DNA of 35,586 nt. Origin: an uncultured Pelagibacteraceae bacterium. Its GTDB lineage: Bacteria > Pseudomonadota > Alphaproteobacteria > Pelagibacterales > Pelagibacteraceae. A program made the translations under genes and the position numbers. Below are positions 16,659 through 24,671 of this stretch, one piece after another (positions within the stretch are counted from its first letter, which is position 1; the number at the start of each line of letters is the position of its first letter). The stretch is taken from NCBI GenBank assembly GCA_902581695.1, contig CACHOW010000010.1:1-35586 (forward strand). Reading direction: 5' to 3'. The notes beneath the pieces are model-generated. The model did no database searches, was not told the DNA's origin, and saw nothing but the letters and a program-made list of their open reading frames with translations.

Positions 16659-17761
16659 TTTGTTGCCCCTTTCACATAACTTTTTTTATAAAACGGTAAT
16701 CCGCAAATATTTGCTGGATGTTTTCTTCCTCTTACTTCTAAGAAAACTTTTGTATTTTTTTTTGAAAATTCATTATCTATATAACCCATTGCTACAGGTC
16801 CATTTACGCTTGGTCCAAACGTGCCACTTGTAATTTCTCCAATATGAACATCTGATTTATTAAATATCTTTGTTTTTTCTCTAGCAATTATTCTTCCCTC
16901 AGGTTTAATTCCAACTCTAATTTTATTAACACCATTATTTAATTGTTTAATGATTATATCAGAGCCAATAAAATCTCCCTTGGATATTCTTTCTTTTGAA
17001 ATTGCCCATTTTAAATTTGCTTCCACTGGAGTTTTGTCTTTATCAAGATCATGGCCATATAAACATAAACCAGCTTCCAATCTCAAAGTATCCCTTGCTC
17101 CTAAACCTATTAATTTAGATCCTTTGTTGATCAATTCTCTGGTTAATTTATCTACAAAATCATTTGGGATCGATATCTCAAAACCGTCTTCCCCTGTATA
17201 CCCAGATCGAGTAATATAAACTTTGTGATCTTGAAATGAAAACCAGTTTCCTGACATAAAATTTAGATCCTTTACTCCATCAATAACATCGTTTAAGATT
17301 TGAGATGATTTAGGTCCCTGAATTGCAATTAAAGATCTATTATCATCCAAAACCATTTTGTGCTTTTCCTCTAGTAATTCCTTTAAAATTTTGAAGTCAT
17401 TATCTTTACATGCTGCATTAAGAATTATTAAAAAACCCTCATTTGTTTTTGTTATAATTAAATCATCGTGTATCCCAGCATCTTTATTCATTAGGAAGCT
17501 ATATTTTGAATGATTTAATTTTAAATTTTTCAAATCTAAAGGAAAGATTTTTTCTAAATCTTTAATTAGGTCTTCACCACCGTAAATAAATAATTGACCC
17601 ATATGAGAAACATCAAAAATACCAGAATGATTTCTTGTGAATTTATGCTCCTCTACTATACCTTCTGAATATTGAATTGGCATCTGATAACCTGCAAATT
17701 CAACAAATTTTGCTTTGCTCTCTTGATGTAATTGGTACAGCGATGTTTTTTTTGTATTCAT
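16655..17761 (-). CDS. gcvT: Aminomethyltransferase, T-protein
   Basis: A 368-aa folate enzyme that releases ammonia and makes 5,10-methylene-THF from the GcvH-bound aminomethyl group. Diagnostic parts are [12 protein letters not shown] (20-31), [12 protein letters not shown] (41-52, containing the catalytic-region Asp/His) and [11 protein letters not shown] (181-191). The start ATG (17761-17759) is fixed by family length. It is the first gene of the gcvTHP run and lies directly at the 3' end of a tandem glycine riboswitch; its AUG forms the tail of the aptamer-2 outer stem. A purine run AAAGAG 5 nt upstream is the only ribosome site candidate. Confidence 0.97.
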   Translation of the reverse strand: MNTKKTSLYQLHQESKAKFVEFAGYQMPIQYSEGIVEEHKFTRNHSGIFDVSHMGQLFIYGGEDLIKDLEKIFPLDLKNLKLNHSKYSFLMNKDAGIHDDLIITKTNEGFLIILNAACKDNDFKILKELLEEKHKMVLDDNRSLIAIQGPKSSQILNDVIDGVKDLNFMSGNWFSFQDHKVYITRSGYTGEDGFEISIPNDFVDKLTRELINKGSKLIGLGARDTLRLEAGLCLYGHDLDKDKTPVEANLKWAISKERISKGDFIGSDIIIKQLNNGVNKIRVGIKPEGRIIAREKTKIFNKSDVHIGEITSGTFGPSVNGPVAMGYIDNEFSKKNTKVFLEVRGRKHPANICGLPFYKKSYVKGATK

Positions 17762-17921
17762 ATTAACTCTTTGTACCCATCTGTATATTTGCCTGAGAGT
17801 TTTGCTCCTTCGGCGAGAATTAAATCTCTTTCCAGAGTTAATATGTTACGGTCCTTTTTACCTGAGAGATTCCTGGGTGGTTGCTCCTTCGGCGCTACGA
17901 TAATCTGTAGTCTCTCCCGTA
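17759..17921 (-). ncRNA. Tandem glycine riboswitch (two aptamers) controlling gcvT
   Basis: On the minus strand two copies of the glycine aptamer core GCCGAAGGAGCAA occur, each followed by CUCUCAGG. Aptamer 1 is bounded by UACGG (17921-17917) pairing with CCGUA (17851-17847). Aptamer 2 is bounded by CAUAUUAACUCU (17845-17834) pairing perfectly with AGAGUUAAUAUG (17770-17759). One nucleotide separates the two outer stems. The last three bases of the second arm are the gcvT start codon, so control is most likely translational. Tandem glycine riboswitches before gcvT are well known, including in SAR11. Confidence 0.96.
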
Positions 17922-17926
17922 TAAGA

Positions 17927-17955
17927 ATAATCTTATATGTATGTGAAAAAGTCAA
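17927..17955 (-). promoter_or_regulatory. Promoter for the riboswitch-gcvTHP transcript
   Basis: Minus-strand TTGACT (17955-17950) and GATTAT (17932-17927) are separated by 17 bp, matching the sigma-70 consensus 5/6 and 4/6. Transcription would start about 17920, right at the first base of aptamer 1's outer stem. The -35 box overlaps the TGA stop of the upstream DMT gene. Confidence 0.6.
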
Positions 17956-18830
17956 TCAGAAACAATTTTTTTTCGCTTATTCAAAAGTGAATAAAACTGA
18001 AGTAATACAGCAAAAAGTATAATTGCGCCTCCCATTAATCCAAACATTGAAGGTCTTTCACTTACAAAAAGAAATGCCCATATCGGACCAAGTACAGATT
18101 CGGAAAGCATAATTATTCCAACCGTAGCAGAAGTAGTTGTTCTTGCTCCGATTGTAATAAATATAAAACCAAAACCAACTTGGAAAAAACCGGCTAGAAA
18201 ACCTAAAAAAATATCATGAGGAGATATCATTATTTTAGTCGAGAGCAAAAACCCAACTAAACATGAACATACTCCAGCTACAAATTGAGCTGGGACCATA
18301 TCTACAGTTGGATATTTTCTTATTATTATAATTAAAATTGCAAAAACTATTGGCATTGAAAATGCTGCTAGGTTTCCAGATAACTCACCTGGTGTGAGAG
18401 AATTTCCAACCATCAATAAAACGCCTATCATTGCTAAAATAATTGAAGTTAAAGTTGTAGTGCTTATTTTTTCTTTTAAAAAAAAATACCCAAATACTGA
18501 AAGAAATAGTATTTGAAGTGAAATGATAAAATTAGTATTTGCAACTGTCGTATTGTACATTGCAAAAACATAGCCACAGAAACCGACAGATAATATTATT
18601 CCACCAAAAAATCCTGGTAAACCTGAAACATAGAATGATTTCAAAGTTTTTCCTTTATAGCTAACGATTAAGAAAGCTAAAATAGTAAGAGAAAAAAATA
18701 AAGATCTCCAAAATAAAATTTGCCATAAAGTTGCACCCTCAAATGACTTAACAAGTAATCCACCAAAACTTAAACTTAAAGCTCCTAAAAAGATTAATAA
18801 TGGGCCAGGTAAGTTTCTTATAAAAGTCAT
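17952..18830 (-). CDS. EamA/DMT-family transporter, second copy
   Basis: A 292-aa ten-helix membrane protein with two EamA halves (about 7-140 and 150-282). Family-like features are GALSLSFGGLLVKSFEGATL near the N-terminus, ARTTTSATVGIIMLSESVLG in the last third and a basic C-terminus. The substrate is unknown. Its ATG overlaps the pxpC stop by 1 bp, so it is the third gene of a pxpB-pxpC-DMT unit and could move 5-oxoproline, glutamate or a related amino acid. That is inference from position. The stop codon lies inside the promoter of the downstream riboswitch transcript. Confidence 0.87.
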   Translation of the reverse strand: MTFIRNLPGPLLIFLGALSLSFGGLLVKSFEGATLWQILFWRSLFFSLTILAFLIVSYKGKTLKSFYVSGLPGFFGGIILSVGFCGYVFAMYNTTVANTNFIISLQILFLSVFGYFFLKEKISTTTLTSIILAMIGVLLMVGNSLTPGELSGNLAAFSMPIVFAILIIIIRKYPTVDMVPAQFVAGVCSCLVGFLLSTKIMISPHDIFLGFLAGFFQVGFGFIFITIGARTTTSATVGIIMLSESVLGPIWAFLFVSERPSMFGLMGGAIILFAVLLQFYSLLNKRKKIVSD

Positions 18831-19774
18831 TATATTTGTGAAATTAGGTTTTGAGTTTCTAAGTCATATAGTTTAAATAAAGTTTCAGCGCTAGATAAAT
18901 CGACTTCTTGAAATTTAATTTTTGAACCAGGCGTAAGTTGAACCAATTTGTCATAATCAGCACTGATAACTACTCCTATTTTAGGATAACCTCCAATAGT
19001 CCCATGATCAGAAAGCATAATAATTGGCTTTCCATCTGCAGGTACCTGTATTACTCCTTTTATTAGACCTTCAGATTTTATGTTGGTATCAATAATATTT
19101 TCAATTTTTGGTCCATCCAATCTCATTCCCATACGATCTGATAATTTTGATACAACAAACTCCTTATCAAAAAAAATACTTTTTCCCTCATCAGAAAAAT
19201 AATTAAAATTTGTTCCTTTGATAACTCTAATTTTTTCTATTTTTGTATTTATGTAATTTAGCTTTTTATCATTTAGGTTTTTGTTAATTTTAGAAATATA
19301 TATTTTTTGTGTATCTTTTATTCTTTTTCCATTATTCGAACCTATATTTGCTTTTGTATTAATAGAGCAACTAGACCATTGATATTCTAAATTAAATTCA
19401 CCACTAATTGCTAAATATCCATAAACAGATTTATTAGTTGTAATAATGTCTATTTCATCCTCGTTTTCTAATGTGAAAGATTGATAACAGTTCCCCTCAA
19501 TATCGTTATCATTTTTTTTAATTGTAAACTTTACATCTCCTGCAATTACACATTTGATTTTGTCACCAAAGTACTTCAACAATGGACCTTGATAAGCAAA
19601 CTCTATTACTGGAGAATTTGTTTCATTCCCAACAAGCTTATTGGAAATTTGAAAATTTCTATTATCCATTGCCCCACTAAATGGAATGCCAATATGATAA
19701 AGATTGCTTCTACCTTGATCTTGAAATGTTGTGTTTATTCCAGCTCTTTTAATCTCAAAATAATTTTTATTCAT
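18830..19774 (-). CDS. pxpC: 5-oxoprolinase subunit C (biotin-dependent carboxyltransferase-like)
   Basis: With PxpA and PxpB this forms the prokaryotic ATP-dependent 5-oxoprolinase that opens pyroglutamate to glutamate. The family start is clear: EIKRAGINTTFQDQGRSNLY and GIPFSGAMDNRNF, with MLSDHGTIGGYPKIGVV in the second half. I take ATG 19774 (314 aa), which gives the usual N-terminus just before the beta strand. A longer frame from 19825 would add 17 residues inside pxpB without homology-like content. It overlaps pxpB by 8 bp. The protein is also called KipA/YbgK; the allophanate-hydrolase-like fold explains the biotin-carboxylase family name. Confidence 0.93.
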   Translation of the reverse strand: MNKNYFEIKRAGINTTFQDQGRSNLYHIGIPFSGAMDNRNFQISNKLVGNETNSPVIEFAYQGPLLKYFGDKIKCVIAGDVKFTIKKNDNDIEGNCYQSFTLENEDEIDIITTNKSVYGYLAISGEFNLEYQWSSCSINTKANIGSNNGKRIKDTQKIYISKINKNLNDKKLNYINTKIEKIRVIKGTNFNYFSDEGKSIFFDKEFVVSKLSDRMGMRLDGPKIENIIDTNIKSEGLIKGVIQVPADGKPIIMLSDHGTIGGYPKIGVVISADYDKLVQLTPGSKIKFQEVDLSSAETLFKLYDLETQNLISQI

Positions 19775-20441
19775 TGTAATTATTGTATTGATCTTTTGTA
19801 ATTTGCTCAAAAGTAACCACATCACCTGGATTAATTAAATTTGGATTATTTTCCTTAGAGCTATCAAAAATAACACTTGGCGTATTCCCGATAATGTTCC
19901 ATCCACCTGGACTTTCAAAACTATAAACATTTGCAAATTGTTCTGTAAGTCCAACTGAGCCTTTTGGTACTTTTACCCTAGGTGTCTCTAAACGTTTTGC
20001 TCGCAATTCAGTTTCTAAATCACCCAAAAAAGGCATCCCCGCAATGAAACCGGTCATATAACAAAAAAATTCCTTGTTAAAAAACTTTTCATAAATTTTA
20101 TCACGACTTATTTCTAATTTTTCCTCTAGTCTTTTTATATCTAGTGAAAATTTTTCATCACAACAAACTGGAATCTTAACTTTATTATTGTCTATCTTGT
20201 CATCATTAATAACATTTAAATTTTCGATTAATTTTTTAATAGTTTGAAAATTTTTTTTACGTAAATCAAATGAAATTATTAATTTATTATAAGATGGTGT
20301 TAGATTATTAATACCATCAATATTTTCTTTTTGAATACTTTTAAAATAACGTATTACTTTATTATTTACTTCTTTATTTACCTCAGTTCCAAAATCACAA
20401 TATAAAGCTGCGTCACCAAGATTTGATATATTTTTTATCAT
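19767..20441 (-). CDS. pxpB: 5-oxoprolinase subunit B
   Basis: A 224-aa protein of the KipI/YbgJ (PxpB) family, partner of PxpC. Landmarks are LGDAALYCDFG near the N-terminus, FCYMTGFIAGMPFLGDL in the middle, and PRVKVPKGSVGLTEQFANVY followed by SPGGWNIIGNTP near the C-terminus, the strongest family signature. It has no signal peptide. It starts 21-27 bp from the divergent pxpA start, so the three subunits share one intergenic control region. Confidence 0.94.
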   Translation of the reverse strand: MIKNISNLGDAALYCDFGTEVNKEVNNKVIRYFKSIQKENIDGINNLTPSYNKLIISFDLRKKNFQTIKKLIENLNVINDDKIDNNKVKIPVCCDEKFSLDIKRLEEKLEISRDKIYEKFFNKEFFCYMTGFIAGMPFLGDLETELRAKRLETPRVKVPKGSVGLTEQFANVYSFESPGGWNIIGNTPSVIFDSSKENNPNLINPGDVVTFEQITKDQYNNYNE

Positions 20442-20445
20442 GCCA

Positions 20446-20454
20446 TGTTATACT
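20446..20454 (+). promoter_or_regulatory. Extended -10 promoter for pxpA
   Basis: TGTTATACT (20446-20454) fits TGnTATAnT. The predicted start near 20461 is only a few bases before ATG 20463 or 20469, implying a leaderless or very short-leader mRNA. It also argues against the in-frame ATG at 20445, which lies inside this element. Confidence 0.45.
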
Positions 20455-20462
20455 TACAAATA

Positions 20463-21242
20463 ATGAGTATGGAAATTAATATAAATTGTGATTTAGGTGA
20501 AAAATCAAAACATCACTCAAATAAATATGATCCAGATTTATTAGAAATCGTCAATTCAGCCAATGTAGCTTGTGGTTACCATGCTGGGGATGATGAAACT
20601 ATGAATCAAGTAGTAAAAATTTCAAAAAATAATGGGGTAAGTATTGGTGCACATCCCTCTTTTAAAGACCCAGAAAATTTTGGTAGAGAAAGAATGAATC
20701 TTTCTGAAAGCGAAATAAAAAAACTAATAATTGATCAATACGAAATTCTACAAAAAATAGCTTTAACCTATGGTGAAATAGTATCTCATATAAAACCTCA
20801 CGGAGCATTAAATAATATGGCTTGTGAAGATATTGAGTTAGCCACAATACTAGCCAAAACTATTAAAGATATTAATAAAGATATAATATATCTAGTGCCT
20901 ACAGGATCAAAAATGCAAGAAGCAGCAAAAAAATTTGATATGAAATTTGCTTGTGAAATATTTGCTGACAGAAATTATGAGGATGATGGTAATCTTGTAT
21001 CAAGAAAAAAACCTCATGCATTAATAACGGACCCTGAACAAGCACAAAAACATGTATTAAAAATGGTTCAAACTCAGTCGCTTAATTGTCACAGTGGAAA
21101 GCAAATACCTTGTGAAATCGACTCTGTGTGTATACATGGAGATAATCTAAGTTCATTAGCTACAGCTAAGTCAATAAAAGAAAATTTAATTGAAAATGGC
21201 TTAGAACTTAAAACTTTAAACAAAATGAAAAAATTTATTTAA
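20463..21242 (+). CDS. pxpA: 5-oxoprolinase subunit A (LamB/YcsF family)
   Basis: A protein of about 259 aa whose N-terminal strand ININCDLGE aligns with the canonical IDLNADLGE of E. coli PxpA. SANVACGYHAGDDETM, IGAHPSFKDPENFGRERM, HIKPHGALNNMA and EIFADRNYEDDGNLVSR follow, the last carrying the typical FADR.Y...G.L..R motif. The start is ATG 20463 or 20469; the latter matches E. coli exactly. An ATG at 20445 is judged too far upstream. It is divergent from pxpBC, whereas the more familiar arrangement is one co-directional operon. The exported TPR gene follows 1 bp after its stop. Confidence 0.93.
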   Translation: MSMEININCDLGEKSKHHSNKYDPDLLEIVNSANVACGYHAGDDETMNQVVKISKNNGVSIGAHPSFKDPENFGRERMNLSESEIKKLIIDQYEILQKIALTYGEIVSHIKPHGALNNMACEDIELATILAKTIKDINKDIIYLVPTGSKMQEAAKKFDMKFACEIFADRNYEDDGNLVSRKKPHALITDPEQAQKHVLKMVQTQSLNCHSGKQIPCEIDSVCIHGDNLSSLATAKSIKENLIENGLELKTLNKMKKFI

Positions 21243-21243
21243 T

Positions 21244-21741
21244 ATGAAAAAAATAATCTTGTCTTTGTCTATATTGTTTTTTATTACTGGAAATGTATTT
21301 TCAGCAGGCTCAAGTGGTAGTGATGGTGGTGGTGACAATACTAAAACTAAAACAAATTATGAAAAAGCTGTCACTCACATAAAAGTAGCAAAAAAACATG
21401 AAAAAAAAGGTAAACTAGAAAAAGCAAACAAACGTTACTTAAAAGCACAAAAACTACTGATAAAATCAAATAATAAAAAACCTAACAATGCGGATACCTT
21501 AAATTATTTGGGTTTTACTACCAGAAAACTCGGTGATTTTGAAAATGGCGAAAAATTTTATCTTCAGGGTTTATCTATTGATCCAAATCACAAAGGTATA
21601 AATGAATATCTTGGTGAATTATATGTAGCAACAAAAAGGCATAACCTAGCTGTTGAAAGATTAGAAGTTCTAAAAGGTTGTAACTGTGAAGAATATGAAC
21701 AATTAAAAGCTGTAATTGCTGGGCAACCTTCTAAGTATTAA
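21244..21741 (+). CDS. Exported TPR-repeat protein
   Basis: A 165-aa protein with a signal peptide (residues 1-20, ITGNVFSA), a Gly/Ser-rich linker and then about three tetratricopeptide-like repeats (about 38-70, 80-112, 114-145). NADTLNYLGFTTRKLGDFEN and IDPNHKGINEYLGELYVATK are textbook TPR helices. Two adjacent-spaced cysteines (CNC, about 148-150) lie near the C-terminus. Probably periplasmic, a protein-interaction module of unknown partner. It is 1 bp after pxpA, so it is probably cotranscribed with pxpA. Its stop overlaps that of dctM on the opposite strand. Confidence 0.85.
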   Translation: MKKIILSLSILFFITGNVFSAGSSGSDGGGDNTKTKTNYEKAVTHIKVAKKHEKKGKLEKANKRYLKAQKLLIKSNNKKPNNADTLNYLGFTTRKLGDFENGEKFYLQGLSIDPNHKGINEYLGELYVATKRHNLAVERLEVLKGCNCEEYEQLKAVIAGQPSKY

Positions 21742-23048
21742 TTTAAATTTTTTACCATTTGTTCTGGCATCCACAAAGCAATTTCAGGAAATATAACTAC
21801 AAGCATTACTGCTAAAACCATTAATAAAAATAATGGAAAAGCACTTTTAGCAATATAGCCCATATCTTTATTTGCCATTCCTTGAAGTACAAATAAATTA
21901 AATCCAACAGGAGGGGTAATTTGTGCCATTTCAACTACAATAACTAAAAAAATACCAAACCAAATCATATCAAAACCAGCTTGTCTTATCATTGGCTCTA
22001 TTATTGCCATTGTTAGTACGACGGCGGATATACCATCAAGAAACATTCCTAAAATGATATAAAAAATCATTAAAACCAAAATTAAAACATAAGGAGAAAG
22101 CTCCATACCTTGTATCCATATCGCTAAATTTCTTGGTAATCCTGTAAAACCCATTGCTAAAGATAAAAAAGTAGAACCAGCTAAAATAAAAGCAATCATA
22201 CATGAGGTTTTAGTTGCACCTAATAAAGACGATTTAAATGTTTCTAAAGTTAAACTTTTTTGGAAGAAAGATAGAATTAAAGCACCAACGACACCTAATG
22301 AAGCAGCTTCAGTTGCAGTTGCTATTCCTGTATATATAGACCCTATAACTGCAGTGATAAGTAATATTACTGGTAAAAGCTGTTTTGATCTCTTTATTTT
22401 TTCTAAAAAAGAATATTCTTCAGTAATTTTTGGCATTTCTTTCTTATTAATTAAAGACCATATAATGACATATGACATAAATATTAGTGCAATCATTATG
22501 CCTGGAATAATTCCTGCTATAAATAATTTTGCAATAGATTCTTGGACAGCTACTCCATAAATGATTAAAATAATTGATGGAGGTATTAGTAATCCCAAAG
22601 TCCCTGAGCCAGCTAGGCTGCCTAATAAAATTTTTTCCGGATAATTTCTTTTTCTTAATTCAGGGATAGACATCTTACCAACTGTAGCTACAGTTGCTGC
22701 TGATGACCCCGATATTGCAGCAAAAAGAGCACATCCAACAACATTTACATGAATTAAACCTCCTGGAAGCTTTTGCATCCAAGGAGATAGGCCTTTAAAT
22801 AAATTTTCTGAGAGTTTAGTTCTAAAAAGAATTTCACCCATCCAAACAAATAAGGGCAATGCAGTCAAAGTCCATGATGATGCAGTCCCCCATATTGTAG
22901 TAGCCATTGCATCACCTACTGGTCTGGAAGTAAACAACATCATACCAATTGCTGAAACCCCTATCATACTCAATGCAACCCAAATACCAGAGCCTAAAAA
23001 AAACAATAAAACGCTGATAAAAAAAATTGTTAAAAATATCTCAGCCAT
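21738..23048 (-). CDS. dctM: TRAP transporter large permease (DctM)
   Basis: A 436-aa protein with about 12 membrane segments, the sodium- or proton-coupled translocating subunit of a tripartite ATP-independent periplasmic transporter. DctM hallmarks include LPLFVWMGEILFRTKLSENLF, CALFAAISGSSAATVATVGK, GTLGLLIPPSIILIIYGV and EMAQITPPVGFNLFVLQG. It starts 1 bp before the dctQ stop region, so dctQ and dctM are tightly coupled. The substrate depends on DctP and is probably an organic acid. Its stop shares bases with the stop of the convergent TPR gene. Confidence 0.96.
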   Translation of the reverse strand: MAEIFLTIFFISVLLFFLGSGIWVALSMIGVSAIGMMLFTSRPVGDAMATTIWGTASSWTLTALPLFVWMGEILFRTKLSENLFKGLSPWMQKLPGGLIHVNVVGCALFAAISGSSAATVATVGKMSIPELRKRNYPEKILLGSLAGSGTLGLLIPPSIILIIYGVAVQESIAKLFIAGIIPGIMIALIFMSYVIIWSLINKKEMPKITEEYSFLEKIKRSKQLLPVILLITAVIGSIYTGIATATEAASLGVVGALILSFFQKSLTLETFKSSLLGATKTSCMIAFILAGSTFLSLAMGFTGLPRNLAIWIQGMELSPYVLILVLMIFYIILGMFLDGISAVVLTMAIIEPMIRQAGFDMIWFGIFLVIVVEMAQITPPVGFNLFVLQGMANKDMGYIAKSAFPLFLLMVLAVMLVVIFPEIALWMPEQMVKNLN

Positions 23049-23531
23049 TTATTTCTTTTTTATATTTAAGATAAATTGATGAAATACACATATAAAAAAA
23101 ATTGTTGAACCTATAGCTACACTTGTTTGAGGTATCCATATTAATATTTCATCTGCACCCTCACTTCTTTCCTGAAATTTGTAAGATATAATCAACATTT
23201 TAATAAAATAGAATGCTAAGTATCCTGAAAAAAAACTGGCTAAACTTAAACACCAAATTTCTATCAACCATCTTTTACTACCTGAAAGTTTTTCTAAAAA
23301 AAGAGTAATTCTTATATGTCCACCCTCTACAAAAGTATAAGCTAATGCAAAGAAAGATGCTGAGGCCATACAATAACCAGAATATTCGGCTAAACCTCTA
23401 ATATAAAAGCCAAATATTCTTGAGGAAATACCTATAAGAATAAAAACTGCAACTAATATTAAAAAAATCGCAGCAATATAACCAGAAAATTTATAGAGTT
23501 TATTTAGATTTTTATCGATAATTCTTAACAT
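23049..23531 (-). CDS. dctQ: TRAP transporter small permease (DctQ)
   Basis: A 160-aa protein with four membrane helices, the DctQ subunit that bridges the binding protein and DctM. Pattern ARG-LAEYSGYCMASASFFAL near 43-61 with HIRITLFLEKLS (about 72-83) is typical. The gene lies between dctP and dctM. A hairpin (23538-23570) sits 6 bp upstream of its ATG, separating it from dctP and probably lowering permease expression relative to the binding protein. Confidence 0.93.
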   Translation of the reverse strand: MLRIIDKNLNKLYKFSGYIAAIFLILVAVFILIGISSRIFGFYIRGLAEYSGYCMASASFFALAYTFVEGGHIRITLFLEKLSGSKRWLIEIWCLSLASFFSGYLAFYFIKMLIISYKFQERSEGADEILIWIPQTSVAIGSTIFFICVFHQFILNIKKK

Positions 23532-23537
23532 AATAAT

Positions 23538-23570
23538 TTAAGGCCACTCAAAAATTTTAAGTGGCCTTAA
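23538..23570 (-). terminator. Intercistronic hairpin between dctP and dctQ
   Basis: TTAAGGCCACT (23538-23548) and AGTGGCCTTAA (23560-23570) are perfect 11-bp complementary arms around an 11-nt loop. It lies 16 bp downstream of the dctP stop. There is no long U-run before dctQ, so it is better read as an attenuator or mRNA-stabilising structure that leaves dctP message in excess. Confidence 0.75.
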
Positions 23571-23586
23571 GATATATCTAATCTAA

Positions 23587-24558
23587 TTATTTATAAGCTG
23601 ATAAAACAGCCGCTCCTCTTGATCCAGCTTTTTGAGACCATTCTTTAGCCATTGTCTCTCCAACTTTTTCAAAATGAGATTGCAAAGATGCATTAACTTT
23701 TCCAACTACCATACCAGCATCTGCTAGAGCCTTTTTATCTCCAACGTTTCCTTGTTTTGATAATTGCCAGCCTTTTCTTTCTGCTAAGGCTGCTTGTTTC
23801 ATTACTAAATCCTGAGTTGCTTTATCCAATTTATTCCAAGATTCTTTATTTACAATTACCATATTTTTAGGAAACCAAGCTGCAATGTCATAAAAATATT
23901 TAACACCATTCTCCCAAATCTTAGAATTTTTTCCAGTTGTTGGAGATGTAATCATACTTTCAACGGCACCTGTTGAAAATGCTTGACTTATTTCTGCTGC
24001 TTCTATTTTGGTTGGAGCCATTCCAGTTAATTCTGCAATTCTAATTGTAGCAGAATTGTATGCTCTAAATTTTAAGCCCTTTAAATCATTAACTGAATTA
24101 ATCTCTTTTTTACTATACAAACCCTGTGCTGGCCAAGGTACAGCATACAAAAAGACTAGTCCTTTAGCATCCAAACCTTTTATAATTTCATCTTTTGATG
24201 CTTTATATAATTTCATAGCATCTGAGTAAGACGATGCCAGGAATGGTTGTGAGTCAATTTCTAATAAAGGATCTTCTTTTCCTAAAGCTGACATAAATCT
24301 TTCACCGATTTGTGCTTGTCCAGTTCTCACTGCTCTAAAAATTTCTCCACCTTTAAATAATGATCCGCCTGGATGAGTAACGATTGTTAGTTTGCCCCCA
24401 CTTTTTTCAGTTACATTTTTTGCAAATTCAGTTGCATTTGCAGAATGAAAATTACCAGCTCCATAAGCAAGAGCCATGTCCCATTTCTCTGCAATCGCAA
24501 GATTAATTGACAAAATTAATGAAACTAAAACAGTTATTAAATATTTTATGAATTTCAT
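23587..24558 (-). CDS. dctP: TRAP transporter periplasmic binding protein (DctP)
   Basis: A 323-aa protein with a signal peptide (1-23, ending NLAIA) exported to capture a solute for DctQM. DctP-family structure is clear: GAGNFHSANATEFAKNV, THPGGSLFKGGEIFRAVRTG and DLKGLKFRAYNSAT with Arg165 at the position of the carboxylate-binding arginine (SiaP R147). It has a strong GGAGG ribosome site, rare in this window, indicating high expression. The substrate is unknown; an organic or keto acid is likely from the arginine. It is the first gene of dctPQM and is followed by an intercistronic hairpin. Confidence 0.95.
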   Translation of the reverse strand: MKFIKYLITVLVSLILSINLAIAEKWDMALAYGAGNFHSANATEFAKNVTEKSGGKLTIVTHPGGSLFKGGEIFRAVRTGQAQIGERFMSALGKEDPLLEIDSQPFLASSYSDAMKLYKASKDEIIKGLDAKGLVFLYAVPWPAQGLYSKKEINSVNDLKGLKFRAYNSATIRIAELTGMAPTKIEAAEISQAFSTGAVESMITSPTTGKNSKIWENGVKYFYDIAAWFPKNMVIVNKESWNKLDKATQDLVMKQAALAERKGWQLSKQGNVGDKKALADAGMVVGKVNASLQSHFEKVGETMAKEWSQKAGSRGAAVLSAYK

Positions 24559-24562
24559 TTTT

Positions 24563-24567
24563 CCTCC
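24563..24567 (-). promoter_or_regulatory. Consensus Shine-Dalgarno of dctP
   Basis: GGAGG on the minus strand lies 4 nt before ATG 24558. It is the best ribosome binding site in the window and fits the abundant expression expected of a periplasmic binding protein. The rest of the 113-bp gap to the divergent TerC gene is AT-rich, with no confident promoter call. Confidence 0.7.
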
Positions 24568-24671
24568 AATTTGTTTAAATGCATTTCATTATGTATTAAA
24601 AAGATTATCAATAAAAAAATAATACTACTTTTGATTGAATTATTATTAATATCTAATATTATAACTGCACT

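Noticed and set aside
17732..18022. Plus-strand open frame of 96 codons across the riboswitch
   Set aside because: It lies antisense to the tandem glycine aptamers, the promoter and the gcvT start; the RNA structure explains the sequence and the translation resembles no protein.
19775..19825. Extended N-terminus of PxpC from 19825
   Set aside because: The extra 17 residues lie within pxpB and precede the normal family N-terminus.
24577..24586. AAATGCATTT palindrome upstream of dctP as an operator
   Set aside because: A single 10-bp AT-rich palindrome is common by chance here, and no second copy was seen.
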